64,000 nucleotides of DNA from positions 124,001-188,000 of the forward strand of contig NZ_JNYZ01000007.1 of the NCBI RefSeq assembly GCF_000717335.1. The letters are read 5' to 3'. How positions within the stretch are numbered: position 1 is the stretch's first letter; the number at the start of each line of letters is the position of its first letter. This document shows positions 1-8,331 of this stretch, one piece after another. A model generated the notes under the pieces. It made no database searches and was not told the origin of the DNA. It saw nothing but the letters and a program-made list of their open reading frames with translations. The translations under genes and the position numbers were made by a program. This DNA is from Amycolatopsis jejuensis (GTDB taxonomy: Bacteria; Actinomycetota; Actinomycetes; Mycobacteriales; Pseudonocardiaceae).

Positions 1-481
1 GGTCGACGGCGAACTGGACCGCCGCCGATCCCACGCCGCCGCTGGCGCCGTTGATCACCACGGTGTGCCCGGCGGCAACGCCGGCTTCGGCGAGCACGCG
101 GAGCGCGGTCTCGAACGGGGTCGCGAAGCCGGCAGCCTCCACAATGGACGCGTTCGGCGGGACCGGCGCCCACGACGTGAGCACGGCATGCTCGGCGTAA
201 GTCTCTTGCCCGGAACCGAAAACGGCGTCGCCGACGCGGACGTCCCGGACGCCGTCCCCGACCTCGTCGACGATCCCCGCCGCGTCGCCGCCGATCCCGG
301 CGGGCAGCACCAGCGGCCGGACCTCCTGCAGCAGCCCCGCGCGGACCTTCCACTCGAGCCCGTTGACCCCGGCCGCTCGCACGGCGACGCGGATCTGTCC
401 CGCTTGCGCGTGCGGAGCATCGACCTCGACGACCTCCAGCACGTCCGGTCCGCCGTATCGGGCAAATCGTACAGCTCGCAC
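1..481 (-). CDS. NADP-dependent quinone oxidoreductase (partial, MDR zinc-free family)
   Basis: N-terminal 160 residues of a medium-chain dehydrogenase/reductase; the gene runs off the left edge. Read on the minus strand from GTG at 481, the protein opens with VRAVRFARYGGPDVLEVVEV, the usual quinone-reductase start, and reaches the Rossmann motif INGASGGVGS near the window edge. The GroES-like domain is present and no zinc-ligand cysteines are seen, so it belongs to the NADPH:quinone reductase branch that reduces quinones or enones. GGAGG lies 4 nt before the GTG. It is divergent from the Lrp-type regulator at 571, which may control it. Family is secure; substrate unknown. A second, complete paralogue lies at 39993-41030. 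Confidence 0.85.
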   Translation of the reverse strand, partial: MRAVRFARYGGPDVLEVVEVDAPHAQAGQIRVAVRAAGVNGLEWKVRAGLLQEVRPLVLPAGIGGDAAGIVDEVGDGVRDVRVGDAVFGSGQETYAEHAVLTSWAPVPPNASIVEAAGFATPFETALRVLAEAGVAAGHTVVINGASGGVGSAAVQFAVD

Positions 482-570
482 CCTTCCTCCTCTGCAGTTC
501 GGCTACCCCGAGGATCGGCCATCACAGACGCGATCTGGACGCAACAAAGCCCAACACGCAAGAATCAGCC

Positions 571-1530
571 ATGATCACGACCAAGCTGACGGATCTGGAC
601 CATCAGCTGATCCACGCCCTGCACCTCGACGCCCGAGCGTCCTTCACGCGTATCGGCGAGGTGCTCGACGTGTCCGCCAAGACCGCAGCCCGCCGCTACC
701 GGCGATTGCGCGACACCAACGTGATCAACCTCGTGGGCATCGCCGACCCCCGGCATCTCGACGGCGCGGAATGGTTCGTGCGCATGCACTGCAAGCCCGG
801 ATCCGCCCGCCAGGTCGCCGACGCGCTCGCCGGCCGCGACGACACCCGGTGGGTCGCGCTCCTGTCCGGCGGCACTGAAATCAGCGCCAGCCTGCGTGCC
901 TGGTCCGCAGGCGAACGCGACGACCTGATCCTGAACCGGCTGCCCCGCACCGCACCGATCGTCTCGGTCACCGCGCACCAGGTACTGCACGTCTTCACCG
1001 GTGCCCGGCATGGTTTCGAAGGAACGGCCACACTCAGTACCAGCCAGATCGCTGCCCTGCAACCGAATCACGCCGAGGATGCCGCCACCAGCCTGACCGA
1101 CGCCGACCGTCCACTGCTCGACGCGCTCGCCGTCGACGGCCGGGCGCCCTACCCCGTGCTGGCGAAAGCGGCTGCGTGGTCGGAATCCACCGTCGCCCGT
1201 CGCATCCACGCGCTTCGGGCGGCCGGACTACTCCGCTTCGACCTCGACGTCAACGCGGCAGCCCTCGGCTACCACGCCGAAACGCTCCTGTGGACCAGCG
1301 TCGCACCGGCCCGCCTCCCGGCCACCGGCGCCGCCGTGGCCGAGCACCCCGAGGTCGCCTTCTGCGCCGCCACGACCGGACCGGCCAACCTGCTCGTCTC
1401 GACCGTCTGCCGCGACAGCCGCGACCTCTACCGGTACCTGACCGAATCCATCGGCGCCCTGCCGCCGATCGGCGAAATCGAAAGTGCACCGGTGATCCGG
1501 GTCGTCAAACGAGCCGGGCGCCTGCCGTGA
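571..1530 (+). CDS. Lrp/AsnC family regulator with duplicated domains
   Basis: 319-residue transcription factor made of two tandem Lrp-like units, about twice the usual 150 residues. HTH 1 is at about residues 8-45 (LTDLDHQLIHALHLDARASF) and HTH 2 at about 168-205 (LTDADRPLLDALAVDG), each followed by a ligand-sensing (RAM/AsnC_trans_reg) region. The double form is common in actinomycetes. It is divergent from the quinone reductase at 481 and lies directly before the thioesterase and mycofactocin operon, where other organisms often carry the TetR-type mftR; whether it acts on either neighbour cannot be told from sequence. No good ribosome binding site is seen before the ATG; the 90-nt spacer to the divergent gene must hold both promoters. 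Confidence 0.9.
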   Translation: MITTKLTDLDHQLIHALHLDARASFTRIGEVLDVSAKTAARRYRRLRDTNVINLVGIADPRHLDGAEWFVRMHCKPGSARQVADALAGRDDTRWVALLSGGTEISASLRAWSAGERDDLILNRLPRTAPIVSVTAHQVLHVFTGARHGFEGTATLSTSQIAALQPNHAEDAATSLTDADRPLLDALAVDGRAPYPVLAKAAAWSESTVARRIHALRAAGLLRFDLDVNAAALGYHAETLLWTSVAPARLPATGAAVAEHPEVAFCAATTGPANLLVSTVCRDSRDLYRYLTESIGALPPIGEIESAPVIRVVKRAGRLP

Positions 1531-1562
1531 AAATCCACAATGGACACCCGAACGGGCAGTGC

Positions 1563-1568
1563 TACCGT
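1563..1568 (+). promoter_or_regulatory. -10 box (TACCGT) of a probable leaderless transcript
   Basis: TACCGT is followed after 7 nt by an in-frame GTG at 1576. This TANNNT-N6-8-start layout is the actinobacterial signature of a leaderless mRNA and decides the start of the thioesterase gene over the upstream ATG at 1540, which has no ribosome binding site. Confidence 0.55.
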
Positions 1569-1575
1569 GCCCCGC

Positions 1576-2385
1576 GTGACCCGCTCCTTCTTCGAGGCCG
1601 AACGTCATCCCGGCGGCGAAATACTCCACCCACTGCCGAACGCGCGGTCCCGCTGGGGCGGCCAGCTGCGCGGGATGGCCACGAGCGGAATACTCGCCCG
1701 AGCCGCCGAACGGGCAGCTCCCGCCGAGCTCCGTCCGGTGCGATGGACCGTCGACCTCCTCCGCCCGGCTCGCAGCAGACCGTGCGTCACCACCACCGAG
1801 GTGATCCGCCGCGGCCGCCGGCTGTGCGTCGCCGAGGCTCGGCTGTGGCAGGACGACGTGCTCGTGAGCAAAGCGACCGGCCTGTTCCTCGCCCCCGGCG
1901 GCACGGTGACCGGGAAGACGTGGCAGCCGGACACCACACCCGAACCACCGCCACCGGACCTCCACCCGGGGACGGCCGAACCCCGGCTCTACTACAGCGA
2001 CGACAAGGGCTGGACGAACACCCCGGCACCCCACCAGAACGCGAGCCGGAAAATGCTGTGGACCTACCCGCAGGAGCTCGTCCTCGGCGAGCGGCCGACG
2101 CCGTTCCAGCACGCGGCCACCGTCGCCGACCTGGTGAACGTGGTCGCCAACTGGGGTGACGCCGGGCTCGAGTTCATCAACGCCGATCTCACCCTGGCGC
2201 TCGCCCGCACGCCGGCGGACGACCTCGGGCTCGGGCTCGCCACCGTCCAGCGCGTCGAGGACGGCGGACTGGCCGTGGCCACCGCGGCCGTCTTCGACCG
2301 GCAGGGCCCGCTCGGCACGGTCACCGGCGCCGCGCTCGCCGCCCCGGCGCCGGTCGACCCGCGTACCCCCATCGGAGCATCCTGA
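1576..2385 (+). CDS. Acyl-CoA thioesterase family protein (hot-dog fold)
   Basis: 269-residue TesB-like/4HBT_3 thioesterase-family protein, expected to be a double hot-dog enzyme that hydrolyses acyl-CoA thioesters in the cytoplasm. The N-terminal half has the RSRWGGQLRGM segment and the VRWTVDLLRP and TTEVIRRGRRLCVAEARL strands typical of this family; the C-terminal half carries the second fold (NVVANWGDAGLEFINADLTL). The start is set at GTG 1576 because a -10 box stands 7 nt upstream (leaderless); ATG 1540 would add 12 residues without a ribosome binding site. It ends 127 nt before mftA and reads in the same direction, but mftA has its own promoter, so a role with mycofactocin is only suggested by position. 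Confidence 0.8.
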   Translation: MTRSFFEAERHPGGEILHPLPNARSRWGGQLRGMATSGILARAAERAAPAELRPVRWTVDLLRPARSRPCVTTTEVIRRGRRLCVAEARLWQDDVLVSKATGLFLAPGGTVTGKTWQPDTTPEPPPPDLHPGTAEPRLYYSDDKGWTNTPAPHQNASRKMLWTYPQELVLGERPTPFQHAATVADLVNVVANWGDAGLEFINADLTLALARTPADDLGLGLATVQRVEDGGLAVATAAVFDRQGPLGTVTGAALAAPAPVDPRTPIGAS

Positions 2386-2430
2386 CCTGCGGAAAATCGC
2401 CGGGAAACCCGCCATTCGAGTGTCTCCCCA

Positions 2431-2468
2431 TTGCTTCTGGCACCCGGTGACAGTATTGTCGCCGTCAC
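2431..2468 (+). promoter_or_regulatory. mft operon promoter with overlapping dyad operator
   Basis: TTGCTT (2431-2436) and TATTGT (2454-2459) are spaced by exactly 17 nt, a good housekeeping-sigma promoter. The -10 lies inside the dyad GACA-gtat-TGTC (2449-2460), itself nested in a wider GTGAC...GTCAC pair (2447-2451 and 2464-2468). Such an overlap is typical of a repressor operator. In mycobacteria the operon is repressed by the TetR-type MftR; no mftR lies in this window, so the protein that binds here is unknown. Confidence 0.6.
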
Positions 2469-2512
2469 ATTCGGCACCACGTGTCAAATATCGACCGGCC
2501 AGAGGAGTGACG

Positions 2513-2614
2513 ATGAGCGAGACGACCACCACCGAAGAGACGAAGACCGAGGAAGTCGCCGAGGAGCTGCTCGTCGAGGAGGTCTCCATCGACGGAATGT
2601 GCGGTGTCTACTGA
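2513..2614 (+). CDS. mftA: Mycofactocin precursor peptide MftA
   Basis: 33-residue precursor of the redox cofactor mycofactocin. It is acidic and Thr/Glu-rich at the N-terminus and ends in the family's invariant core, IDGMCGVY; MftC acts on the terminal Val-Tyr, and these two residues become the cofactor after MftE releases them. AGAGGAG at 2501-2507 is a strong ribosome binding site 5 nt before the ATG. The peptide is followed at once by mftB, whose GTG start lies inside the last codons of mftA (11-nt overlap), so translation is coupled. Identification is firm because of the core sequence and the adjacent mftB, C, E, F and D genes. Confidence 0.97.
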   Translation: MSETTTTEETKTEEVAEELLVEEVSIDGMCGVY

Positions 2615-2897
2615 TCGCAGCGCCGCGGCGTTCGATCTGGACGGTGCTTGGGAACTGGACAGCCGGGTCTCCATCCGGCCCGAACGGTTCGGCGCGCTGC
2701 TGTACCACTTCGGTACCCGCCGGCTGTCCTTTCTCAAGAGCCGCACCATGCTCGCCGCGGTGCAGGCGCTGACCGACCACCCCTCCGCCCGCGCTGCCTG
2801 CGCCGGCGCCGGGGTCACGCAGGCGGAGCTGCCCCGCTACCGCGCCGCCCTCGCCGCCCTCGCGGCGTCGGACATGATCCACCCGAGGAGCGTGTGA
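2604..2897 (+). CDS. mftB: Mycofactocin RRE chaperone MftB
   Basis: 97-residue RiPP recognition element protein of the PqqD fold. It binds the leader of MftA and presents it to the radical SAM enzyme MftC. The sequence shows the family pattern: a strand-rich start (VSIRPERFGALLYHFGTRRL, with SFLKSRTM following) and a C-terminal helical part resembling a short winged helix. The GTG start overlaps the end of mftA by 11 nt and its TGA overlaps the ATG of mftC by one base, so the three proteins are made in a coupled way. Length matches known MftB proteins (about 95-105 residues). Confidence 0.95.
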   Translation: MSTDRSAAAFDLDGAWELDSRVSIRPERFGALLYHFGTRRLSFLKSRTMLAAVQALTDHPSARAACAGAGVTQAELPRYRAALAALAASDMIHPRSV

Positions 2898-4069
2898 TGT
2901 CGCTTGTGGACGAATTCCAGTTCGGGCTCGACGCGCCGATCTGCCTCACCTGGGAGCTGACCTACGCCTGCAACCTGTCGTGCGTGCACTGCCTTTCCTC
3001 GTCCGGCCGCCGTGACCCGCGCGAGCTCACCACCGGGGAATGCAAGGCGCTGATCGACGAGTTCGAGCGCATGCAGGTGTTCTACGTGAACATCGGCGGC
3101 GGCGAACCCACCGTGCGCCCCGATTTCTGGGAGCTCGTCGACTACGCGACCGAGCACCACGTCGGGGTGAAGTTCTCCACCAACGGCATCAAGATCACCG
3201 AGGCCGTCGCGAACCGGCTGGCCGGCAGCGACTACGTCGACGTCCAGATCTCCCTCGACGGCGCCACCGAGGAGGTCAACGACCACGTCCGCGGCCCCGG
3301 TTCGTACCGCACCGCGATCCGGGCGATGGAAAACCTCGCCGCGGCCGGGTTCGGGAACTTCAAGATCTCCGTGGTCGTCACGCGGCAGAACGCCGGTCAG
3401 CTCGACGATTTCAAGGCCATCGCCGACCGGTACGGCGCCCAGCTGCGGCTCACCCGGCTGCGCCCGTCCGGCCGCGGCGCCGACGTGTGGGACGAGCTGC
3501 ACCCGACCGCACAGCAGCAGCGCGAACTGTACGACTGGCTGGTCGCGCACGGCGAAAACGTGCTCACCGGCGATTCGTTCTTCCACCTCGCCGGGTACGG
3601 CGACGGCGGGCTGCCCGGGCTGAACCTGTGCGGCGCCGGTCGGGTGGTGTGCCTGGTCGATCCGGTCGGTGACGTCTACGCGTGCCCGTTCGCCATCCAC
3701 GACACGTTTCTCGCCGGAAACATCCGCGGCGAGGGCGGATTCACCCGCGTGTGGCAGGAATCCGAGCTGTTCACGGAGTTGCGGAGCCCGCAGAGCGGCG
3801 GCGCCTGCACGTCGTGCTCGGCGTTCGACGCCTGCCGCGGCGGATGCATGGCCGCGAAGTTCTTCACCGGCCTGCCGCTCGACGGTCCGGACCCGGAATG
3901 TGTGCGGGGACACGGGGAACGCGCGCTGGCGGGTGTCGCGGCCGGGAGCGTGCCGAAGCCGTCGCTGGACCACTCGCACCGCAAGGTACCGGTGACCATC
4001 GGCATGCGCCGTCCGCCGGAACGGGCCTGCGACGAGAACCCGCTCGCGGGTTTCGCCCCGGGTCGCTGA
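2897..4069 (+). CDS. mftC: Mycofactocin radical SAM maturase MftC
   Basis: 390-residue radical SAM/SPASM enzyme. The SAM-binding [4Fe-4S] site is C25-x3-C29-x2-C32 (CNLSCVHC), followed by the GGGEPTVRP motif that binds SAM. The C-terminal third carries the auxiliary cluster cysteines of a SPASM domain (LCGAGRVVCLVDPVGDVYAC, then CTSCSAFDACRGGC). MftC oxidatively decarboxylates the C-terminal Tyr of MftA and then makes the C-C bond to Val. The ATG at 2897 is chosen because it overlaps the mftB stop (TGATG); the reading frame open further upstream is only mftB in another frame. It is followed after one base by mftE. Confidence 0.97.
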   Translation: MSLVDEFQFGLDAPICLTWELTYACNLSCVHCLSSSGRRDPRELTTGECKALIDEFERMQVFYVNIGGGEPTVRPDFWELVDYATEHHVGVKFSTNGIKITEAVANRLAGSDYVDVQISLDGATEEVNDHVRGPGSYRTAIRAMENLAAAGFGNFKISVVVTRQNAGQLDDFKAIADRYGAQLRLTRLRPSGRGADVWDELHPTAQQQRELYDWLVAHGENVLTGDSFFHLAGYGDGGLPGLNLCGAGRVVCLVDPVGDVYACPFAIHDTFLAGNIRGEGGFTRVWQESELFTELRSPQSGGACTSCSAFDACRGGCMAAKFFTGLPLDGPDPECVRGHGERALAGVAAGSVPKPSLDHSHRKVPVTIGMRRPPERACDENPLAGFAPGR

Positions 4070-4070
4070 C

Positions 4071-4754
4071 ATGCGCCTGGCCGACCTGTCGTCGCCGGAC
4101 GTCGCCACCCGTGCGGCGTCCGGCGCGATCCTCGCCGTGCCGGTGGGCGCCACCGAACAGCACGGCCCGCACCTGCCGCTCGGCACTGACACCGACATCG
4201 CGACGGCGTTGTGCGACCGGCTCGCCGCAGGCCGGCCTGACGTGGTGGTCGCGCCCGCGGTGGCGTACGGGTCGAGCGGGGAGCACGCCGGGTTCGCCGG
4301 GACGCTGTCGATCGGCCAGGCCGCCACGGAGCTCCTGCTCGTCGAGCTGGGCAGGTCGGCGTCGGACACGTTCCGGCGGCTGCTTTTCGTATCCGCACAC
4401 GGCGGGAATGCGGCGTCGGTGACCCGTGCGGTCGCCACGCTGCGCGCCGAATCCCGCAACGTTTCGGTGTTCCAGCCACGATGGCAGGGGGATCCGCACG
4501 CCGGACGTCCGGAAACCGCACTGCAGCTGGCCCTTCGGCCGGAGGTGGTGCAGATGGACCAAGCAGCGCCGGGCGACGGCCGTCCGCTGGCCGAACTGCT
4601 GCCGGTGCTGCGCCGCGGTGGCGTGCGCGCGGTGACCGACACCGGCGTCCTCGGCGATCCCACCAGGGCGACTGCTGATGAGGGCCGCGCCCTGCTCGAC
4701 GACCTCACCACGCAGCTGCTAGCGCATGTCCGCGACTGGGTGGCGACGTCGTGA
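4071..4754 (+). CDS. mftE: Mycofactocin peptidase MftE (creatininase family)
   Basis: 227-residue metal-dependent amidohydrolase of the creatininase family. In the pathway it cleaves the modified MftA and frees the Val-Tyr derived dipeptide (AHDP). Metal-binding residues of the family are visible in EQHGPHLPLGTDTDIA (Glu, His and Asp ligands) and in SAHGGN near residue 108. It starts one base after the mftC stop without its own clear ribosome binding site and overlaps the next gene by 4 nt (GTGA), so it depends on coupled translation. In mycobacteria mftD sits between mftC and mftE; here mftD has moved to the operon's end. Confidence 0.94.
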   Translation: MRLADLSSPDVATRAASGAILAVPVGATEQHGPHLPLGTDTDIATALCDRLAAGRPDVVVAPAVAYGSSGEHAGFAGTLSIGQAATELLLVELGRSASDTFRRLLFVSAHGGNAASVTRAVATLRAESRNVSVFQPRWQGDPHAGRPETALQLALRPEVVQMDQAAPGDGRPLAELLPVLRRGGVRAVTDTGVLGDPTRATADEGRALLDDLTTQLLAHVRDWVATS

Positions 4755-5539
4755 AGGTCGCCCTGATCACCGGCGCGGCGCGGGGTATCGGCGCCGCCAC
4801 TGCAATGCAGCTCGCCGGACAAGGCTGGGCCGTGCTCGCCGTCGACCTCGCGGCCGACGATCCCGCGCTCCCCTACCCGATGGGCAGCGCCGCCGAACTG
4901 TCCACAGTGGTCACTGAGATCCGGCAAAACGGTGGTACCGCGGAGGAATTCGCCGCCGATGTGCGGGACCGCGCTCAGCTGGCCGAAGCCGTCGGCGAGG
5001 CAGAACGACGGTGGGGCGGCTTAGACGCGGTAATCGGAGCGGCCGGGGTGATCGCCGGTGGGGTTCCGTTGTGGGAAATGCCGCCGGAGCAGGAAGACGC
5101 CGTCCTCGACGTGAATCTCCGTGGCGTCGTCAACCTGGCCCGCATGGCGATACCGGCGTTGCTGCGGCGTCCGGAACCGAGGTCCGGACGGTTCCTCGCC
5201 GTCGCCTCGGCCGCCGCGACGCGAGGGCTTCCGCAGCTGGCCGCGTATTGCGCAGCGAAATCCGGAGTGGCAGGCCTGATTCGCGCACTCGCCGTCGAAC
5301 TGGGTGATTCCGGGGTCACGGCCAACGCGGTCAGCCCCGGCTCCACCGACACCCCGATCCTCGCCGAAAGCGCCCGGCTGTACGACCTGCCGGACGCGCA
5401 AGCCTTCGCCGCCCAGCAGCCGGTACGACGGCTGCTCGATCCGGCCGAAGTCGCTGCGGTACTGGCCTTCCTGGCCGGACCGGACAGCAGTGCGATGACC
5501 GGCGCGATCGTCCCGGTGGACGGAGGTTTGGCGCTGTGA
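4751..5539 (+). CDS. Mycofactocin-coupled SDR family oxidoreductase
   Basis: 262-residue classical short-chain dehydrogenase. It shows the nucleotide motif ITGAARGIGAA at residues 6-16 and the catalytic pair YCAAKSG (Tyr and Lys), with the long insert between the first strand and helix that marks SDRs which hold non-exchangeable NAD and use mycofactocin as outside electron carrier. It lies inside the mft operon between mftE and mftF, with 4-nt overlaps on both sides, which strongly supports that its bound cofactor is re-oxidised by mycofactocin. The alcohol it oxidises is unknown. GTG start is fixed by the overlap with the mftE stop. Confidence 0.88.
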   Translation: MKVALITGAARGIGAATAMQLAGQGWAVLAVDLAADDPALPYPMGSAAELSTVVTEIRQNGGTAEEFAADVRDRAQLAEAVGEAERRWGGLDAVIGAAGVIAGGVPLWEMPPEQEDAVLDVNLRGVVNLARMAIPALLRRPEPRSGRFLAVASAAATRGLPQLAAYCAAKSGVAGLIRALAVELGDSGVTANAVSPGSTDTPILAESARLYDLPDAQAFAAQQPVRRLLDPAEVAAVLAFLAGPDSSAMTGAIVPVDGGLAL

Positions 5540-6948
5540 CCACCCCGCTCCCCACCGGATTCCGCATCACCGTCGACCCGGGTACCAAGCAGCTCGCCAG
5601 TGGGCTGCTCTTCGGCGGCTCGCCCGCACGCGTGCTGCGCCTGACGAAAGCCGGGCAAACCGCCTGGACACGTCTCGCCGACAACCCGGTGACGACGTCG
5701 GCGGAGGGCGTCCTCGCGCGGCTGCTCACCGACGCCGGATTCGCCCATCCCTTGCCACCGAAGAAAACCGCCGACGTCACCATCGTCATCCCGGTCCGCG
5801 ACCGCGCCGAACTGCTCGACCGCTGCCTCGGCGCCATCGACGACCGGTACCCGATCCTGGTGATCGACGACGACTCCGCCGACCCGGCCGCCATCGCCGC
5901 CGTCACCTCCGCGCACGGGACCAAACTCGTACGCCGCCCCGTGAACGGCGGTCCGGGTGCGGCCCGCAACACCGCGCTGGAGCACGTGTCCACCGAACTG
6001 ATCGCGTTCCTGGACAGCGATTGTGTCCCGGCACCGGAATGGATCGACCGCCTGGCCGGGCATTTCGCCGACCCGCTCGTAGCCGCCGCCGCACCCCGCG
6101 TCCGCCCGCTCGCGCCGGACACCTGGGCCGGGCGATACACCCGCGCTGCCAGCAGTCTCGACATGGGCACCGCGCCGTCCCGCGTCGCGCCCGGCACGCG
6201 ACTGTCCTATGTGCCCACTGCCGCGTTGCTGGTTCGCCGTGCGGCCATGGAATCCGCGGCCTTCGACCCGGCACTGCGCGTCGGCGAGGACGTCGACCTC
6301 GGCTGGCGGCTGCACGACGCCGGTTTCCGCATCCGCTACGACCCGTCCGCCGAGGTCACCCACCACGAACCGGCGACCTGGCGCGAACTCCTCCGCCGCC
6401 GCGCGAGCTACGGAAGTTCCGCCGCACCACTGGCAATTCGCCGCCCGGCCGCGATGGCGCCGCTCGTACTGCATCCCTGGCCGACGCTCACGGTCGCCGC
6501 GCTGCTGGCCCGTCGTCCGCTACCTGCCGTTGTGGCCTTTGGGGTTGCGGTGCTGAGCATGGTCCGCGTACTGCGGCGTGGCAACGTACCGACGCACGGT
6601 GTCGTCCCGGCCATGGGGACCGCCGTCGGACAGACCTGGCTCGGATTCGGCCGGTACGGCACCCAATTCGCCGCTCCCGTGCTGTTCGCGCTGCTCCTGC
6701 CCGGCGGACGGCGTCGTTGGGGACGCCGGGCCGCGCTCGTTTCGCTGCTCGCCGGACCGCCGTTGACCGCCTGGATGCGGAAACGGCCCGAGCTCGATCC
6801 GCTCCGCTACACCGCCGGTGCCGTCGCCGACGACCTCGCGTACGGCGCCGGGGTGTGGGCGGGCTGCCTCCATCACCGGACCGCGGTCCCGCTGCGGCCG
6901 CGCATCACCTGGCGCCCCCTGCGCGTCGACCCGAAGGGAAAACGATGA
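5536..6948 (+). CDS. mftF: Mycofactocin glycosyltransferase MftF
   Basis: 470-residue family-2 glycosyltransferase. The N-terminal 90 residues form a small extra domain, followed by a GT-A fold (VTIVIPVRDRAELLDRCL), the VIDDDS and FLDSDCVP (DxD) metal/nucleotide-sugar motifs and the EDVDLGWRL motif with the catalytic acid. The C-terminal part has several hydrophobic segments and is probably membrane-associated. MftF adds a beta-1,4-glucose chain to premycofactocin. GTG overlaps the SDR stop by 4 nt; its own stop overlaps the mftD start by 4 nt. Confidence 0.93.
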   Translation: MTTPLPTGFRITVDPGTKQLASGLLFGGSPARVLRLTKAGQTAWTRLADNPVTTSAEGVLARLLTDAGFAHPLPPKKTADVTIVIPVRDRAELLDRCLGAIDDRYPILVIDDDSADPAAIAAVTSAHGTKLVRRPVNGGPGAARNTALEHVSTELIAFLDSDCVPAPEWIDRLAGHFADPLVAAAAPRVRPLAPDTWAGRYTRAASSLDMGTAPSRVAPGTRLSYVPTAALLVRRAAMESAAFDPALRVGEDVDLGWRLHDAGFRIRYDPSAEVTHHEPATWRELLRRRASYGSSAAPLAIRRPAAMAPLVLHPWPTLTVAALLARRPLPAVVAFGVAVLSMVRVLRRGNVPTHGVVPAMGTAVGQTWLGFGRYGTQFAAPVLFALLLPGGRRRWGRRAALVSLLAGPPLTAWMRKRPELDPLRYTAGAVADDLAYGAGVWAGCLHHRTAVPLRPRITWRPLRVDPKGKR

Positions 6949-8117
6949 GCACCACCTGGTTCGAATCCGTCGCCGAAGCCCAGCGGCGGGCGAAGAAACG
7001 CCTCCCCGCGTCGGTCTACTCGGCGTTGATCGCCGGGTCGGAAAAAGGCCTGACCCTGCAGGACAATCTGGCCGCGTACGACGAACTCCGGTTCGCCCCG
7101 CGCACCGCGGGCCTGCCCGGCGAACGCGACCTGAGCACGAACGTCCTCGGCCGCGACGTCGCCTTGCCGGTGCTGATCTCGCCGACCGGCGTCCAGGCGG
7201 TGCACCCGGACGGCGAGGTCGCAGTCGCCCGCGCTGCCGCCGCGCGCGGGACGTCGATGGGCCTGTCGTCGTTTGCCAGCAAGCCGATCGAGGAGGTGGT
7301 GGCGGCCAACCCGAACACGTACTTCCAGGTGTACTGGACCGGCAGCCGCGACGACATCCTGCGCCGGCTCGAACGAGCCAGGTCCGCGGGTGCGGTCGGC
7401 ATCATCCTCACGCTCGACTGGTCGTTCTCCCACAGCCGCGACTGGGGCAGCCCGCACATCCCGGACAAGCTGACGCTGCGCGAGCTGATCCGGTTCGCCC
7501 CCGAAGGCATGATGCACCCGCGCTGGCTGCTGACGTACGCACGCACGCGGAAACTGCCGGACCTGAGCGTGCCGAACATGGCCGAACCTGGCACGCCGGT
7601 GCCGACGTTCTTCGGCGCGTACGGCCAATGGATGCAGACCGCACCGGCGTCGTGGGAGGACGTGAGCTGGCTGCGCAAACAGTGGGACGGCCCGTTCCTG
7701 CTGAAGGGCGTGTACCGCGTGGACGAGGCCCGGCGCGCCGTGGACGCCGGGGTCAGCGCAATCTCGGTGTCCAACCACGGCGGCAACAACCTGGACGGCA
7801 CCCCCGCCACGATCCGTGCCCTGCCCGCCATCGCGGAAGCCGTCGGCAAGGACGTGGAAGTCCTGTTGGACGGCGGAATCCGCCGCGGCAGCGACGTCGT
7901 CAAGGCGCTGGCCCTGGGCGCCCGCGCGGTGCTGATCGGCCGCGCCTACCTGTGGGGCCTGGCCGCCGGAGGCCAAGCAGGCGTGGAAAACGTCCTGGAC
8001 GTCCTCCGCAACGGCATCGACTCCACCCTGCTGGCCCTGGGCCACCGCAGCATCCACGACCTCAACCGCGACGACCTCATCGTCCCGGAAGGCTTCGAAC
8101 GCACCATCGGCGCCTGA
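6945..8117 (+). CDS. mftD: Premycofactocin synthase MftD (FMN-dependent)
   Basis: 390-residue enzyme of the FMN-dependent alpha-hydroxy-acid oxidase family (LldD-like), the last known step to the redox-active core: it deaminates the dipeptide AHDP to premycofactocin. Family residues seen include LISPTGVQ near residue 78, the FMN/substrate Lys in LLKGVYR, the active-site SNHGGNNLDG, and the phosphate-binding DGGIRRGSDVVKALALGA. GAAGGG precedes the ATG by about 8 nt within the end of mftF, and the genes overlap by 4 nt. It closes the operon; a long palindrome that looks like a terminator follows 7 nt downstream. Confidence 0.95.
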   Translation: MSTTWFESVAEAQRRAKKRLPASVYSALIAGSEKGLTLQDNLAAYDELRFAPRTAGLPGERDLSTNVLGRDVALPVLISPTGVQAVHPDGEVAVARAAAARGTSMGLSSFASKPIEEVVAANPNTYFQVYWTGSRDDILRRLERARSAGAVGIILTLDWSFSHSRDWGSPHIPDKLTLRELIRFAPEGMMHPRWLLTYARTRKLPDLSVPNMAEPGTPVPTFFGAYGQWMQTAPASWEDVSWLRKQWDGPFLLKGVYRVDEARRAVDAGVSAISVSNHGGNNLDGTPATIRALPAIAEAVGKDVEVLLDGGIRRGSDVVKALALGARAVLIGRAYLWGLAAGGQAGVENVLDVLRNGIDSTLLALGHRSIHDLNRDDLIVPEGFERTIGA

Positions 8118-8123
8118 CGCCAC

Positions 8124-8178
8124 GTCCGTGAAGGGAACCTTCACGGAATCAGATTCCCTCGTGGTTCCCTTCACGGAC
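8124..8178. repeat. 55-bp palindromic repeat, copy 1 (terminator-like)
   Basis: Arms GTCCGTGAAGGGAACC and GGTTCCCTTCACGGAC are perfectly complementary, and the middle holds a second dyad, GGAATC-A-GATTCC, so nearly the whole element folds as one hairpin. The same element occurs at 25006-25062 and 57580-57638. All three lie between convergent genes, so it can act as a two-way terminator; it may also be a small mobile palindrome. Confidence 0.85.
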
Positions 8179-8331
8179 TTCGCACCCACCCAGGCCGCAC
8201 CCGCGCACCCCAACTCAGGCCGGGCAGCCAGCCCCCGCCCTGCACCCCGATCCGAAGCCCCAACACGTGCGGTGCGGGCTTGTCAAGGCATCTTTCCCGC
8301 CTCGACAAGCCCGCACCGCACGTCGTCACCA

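Noticed and set aside
6958..6972. GGTTCGAATCC, identical to a tRNA T-loop
   Set aside because: It encodes Trp-Phe-Glu-Ser near the start of MftD, and no acceptor or anticodon stem can be formed around it.
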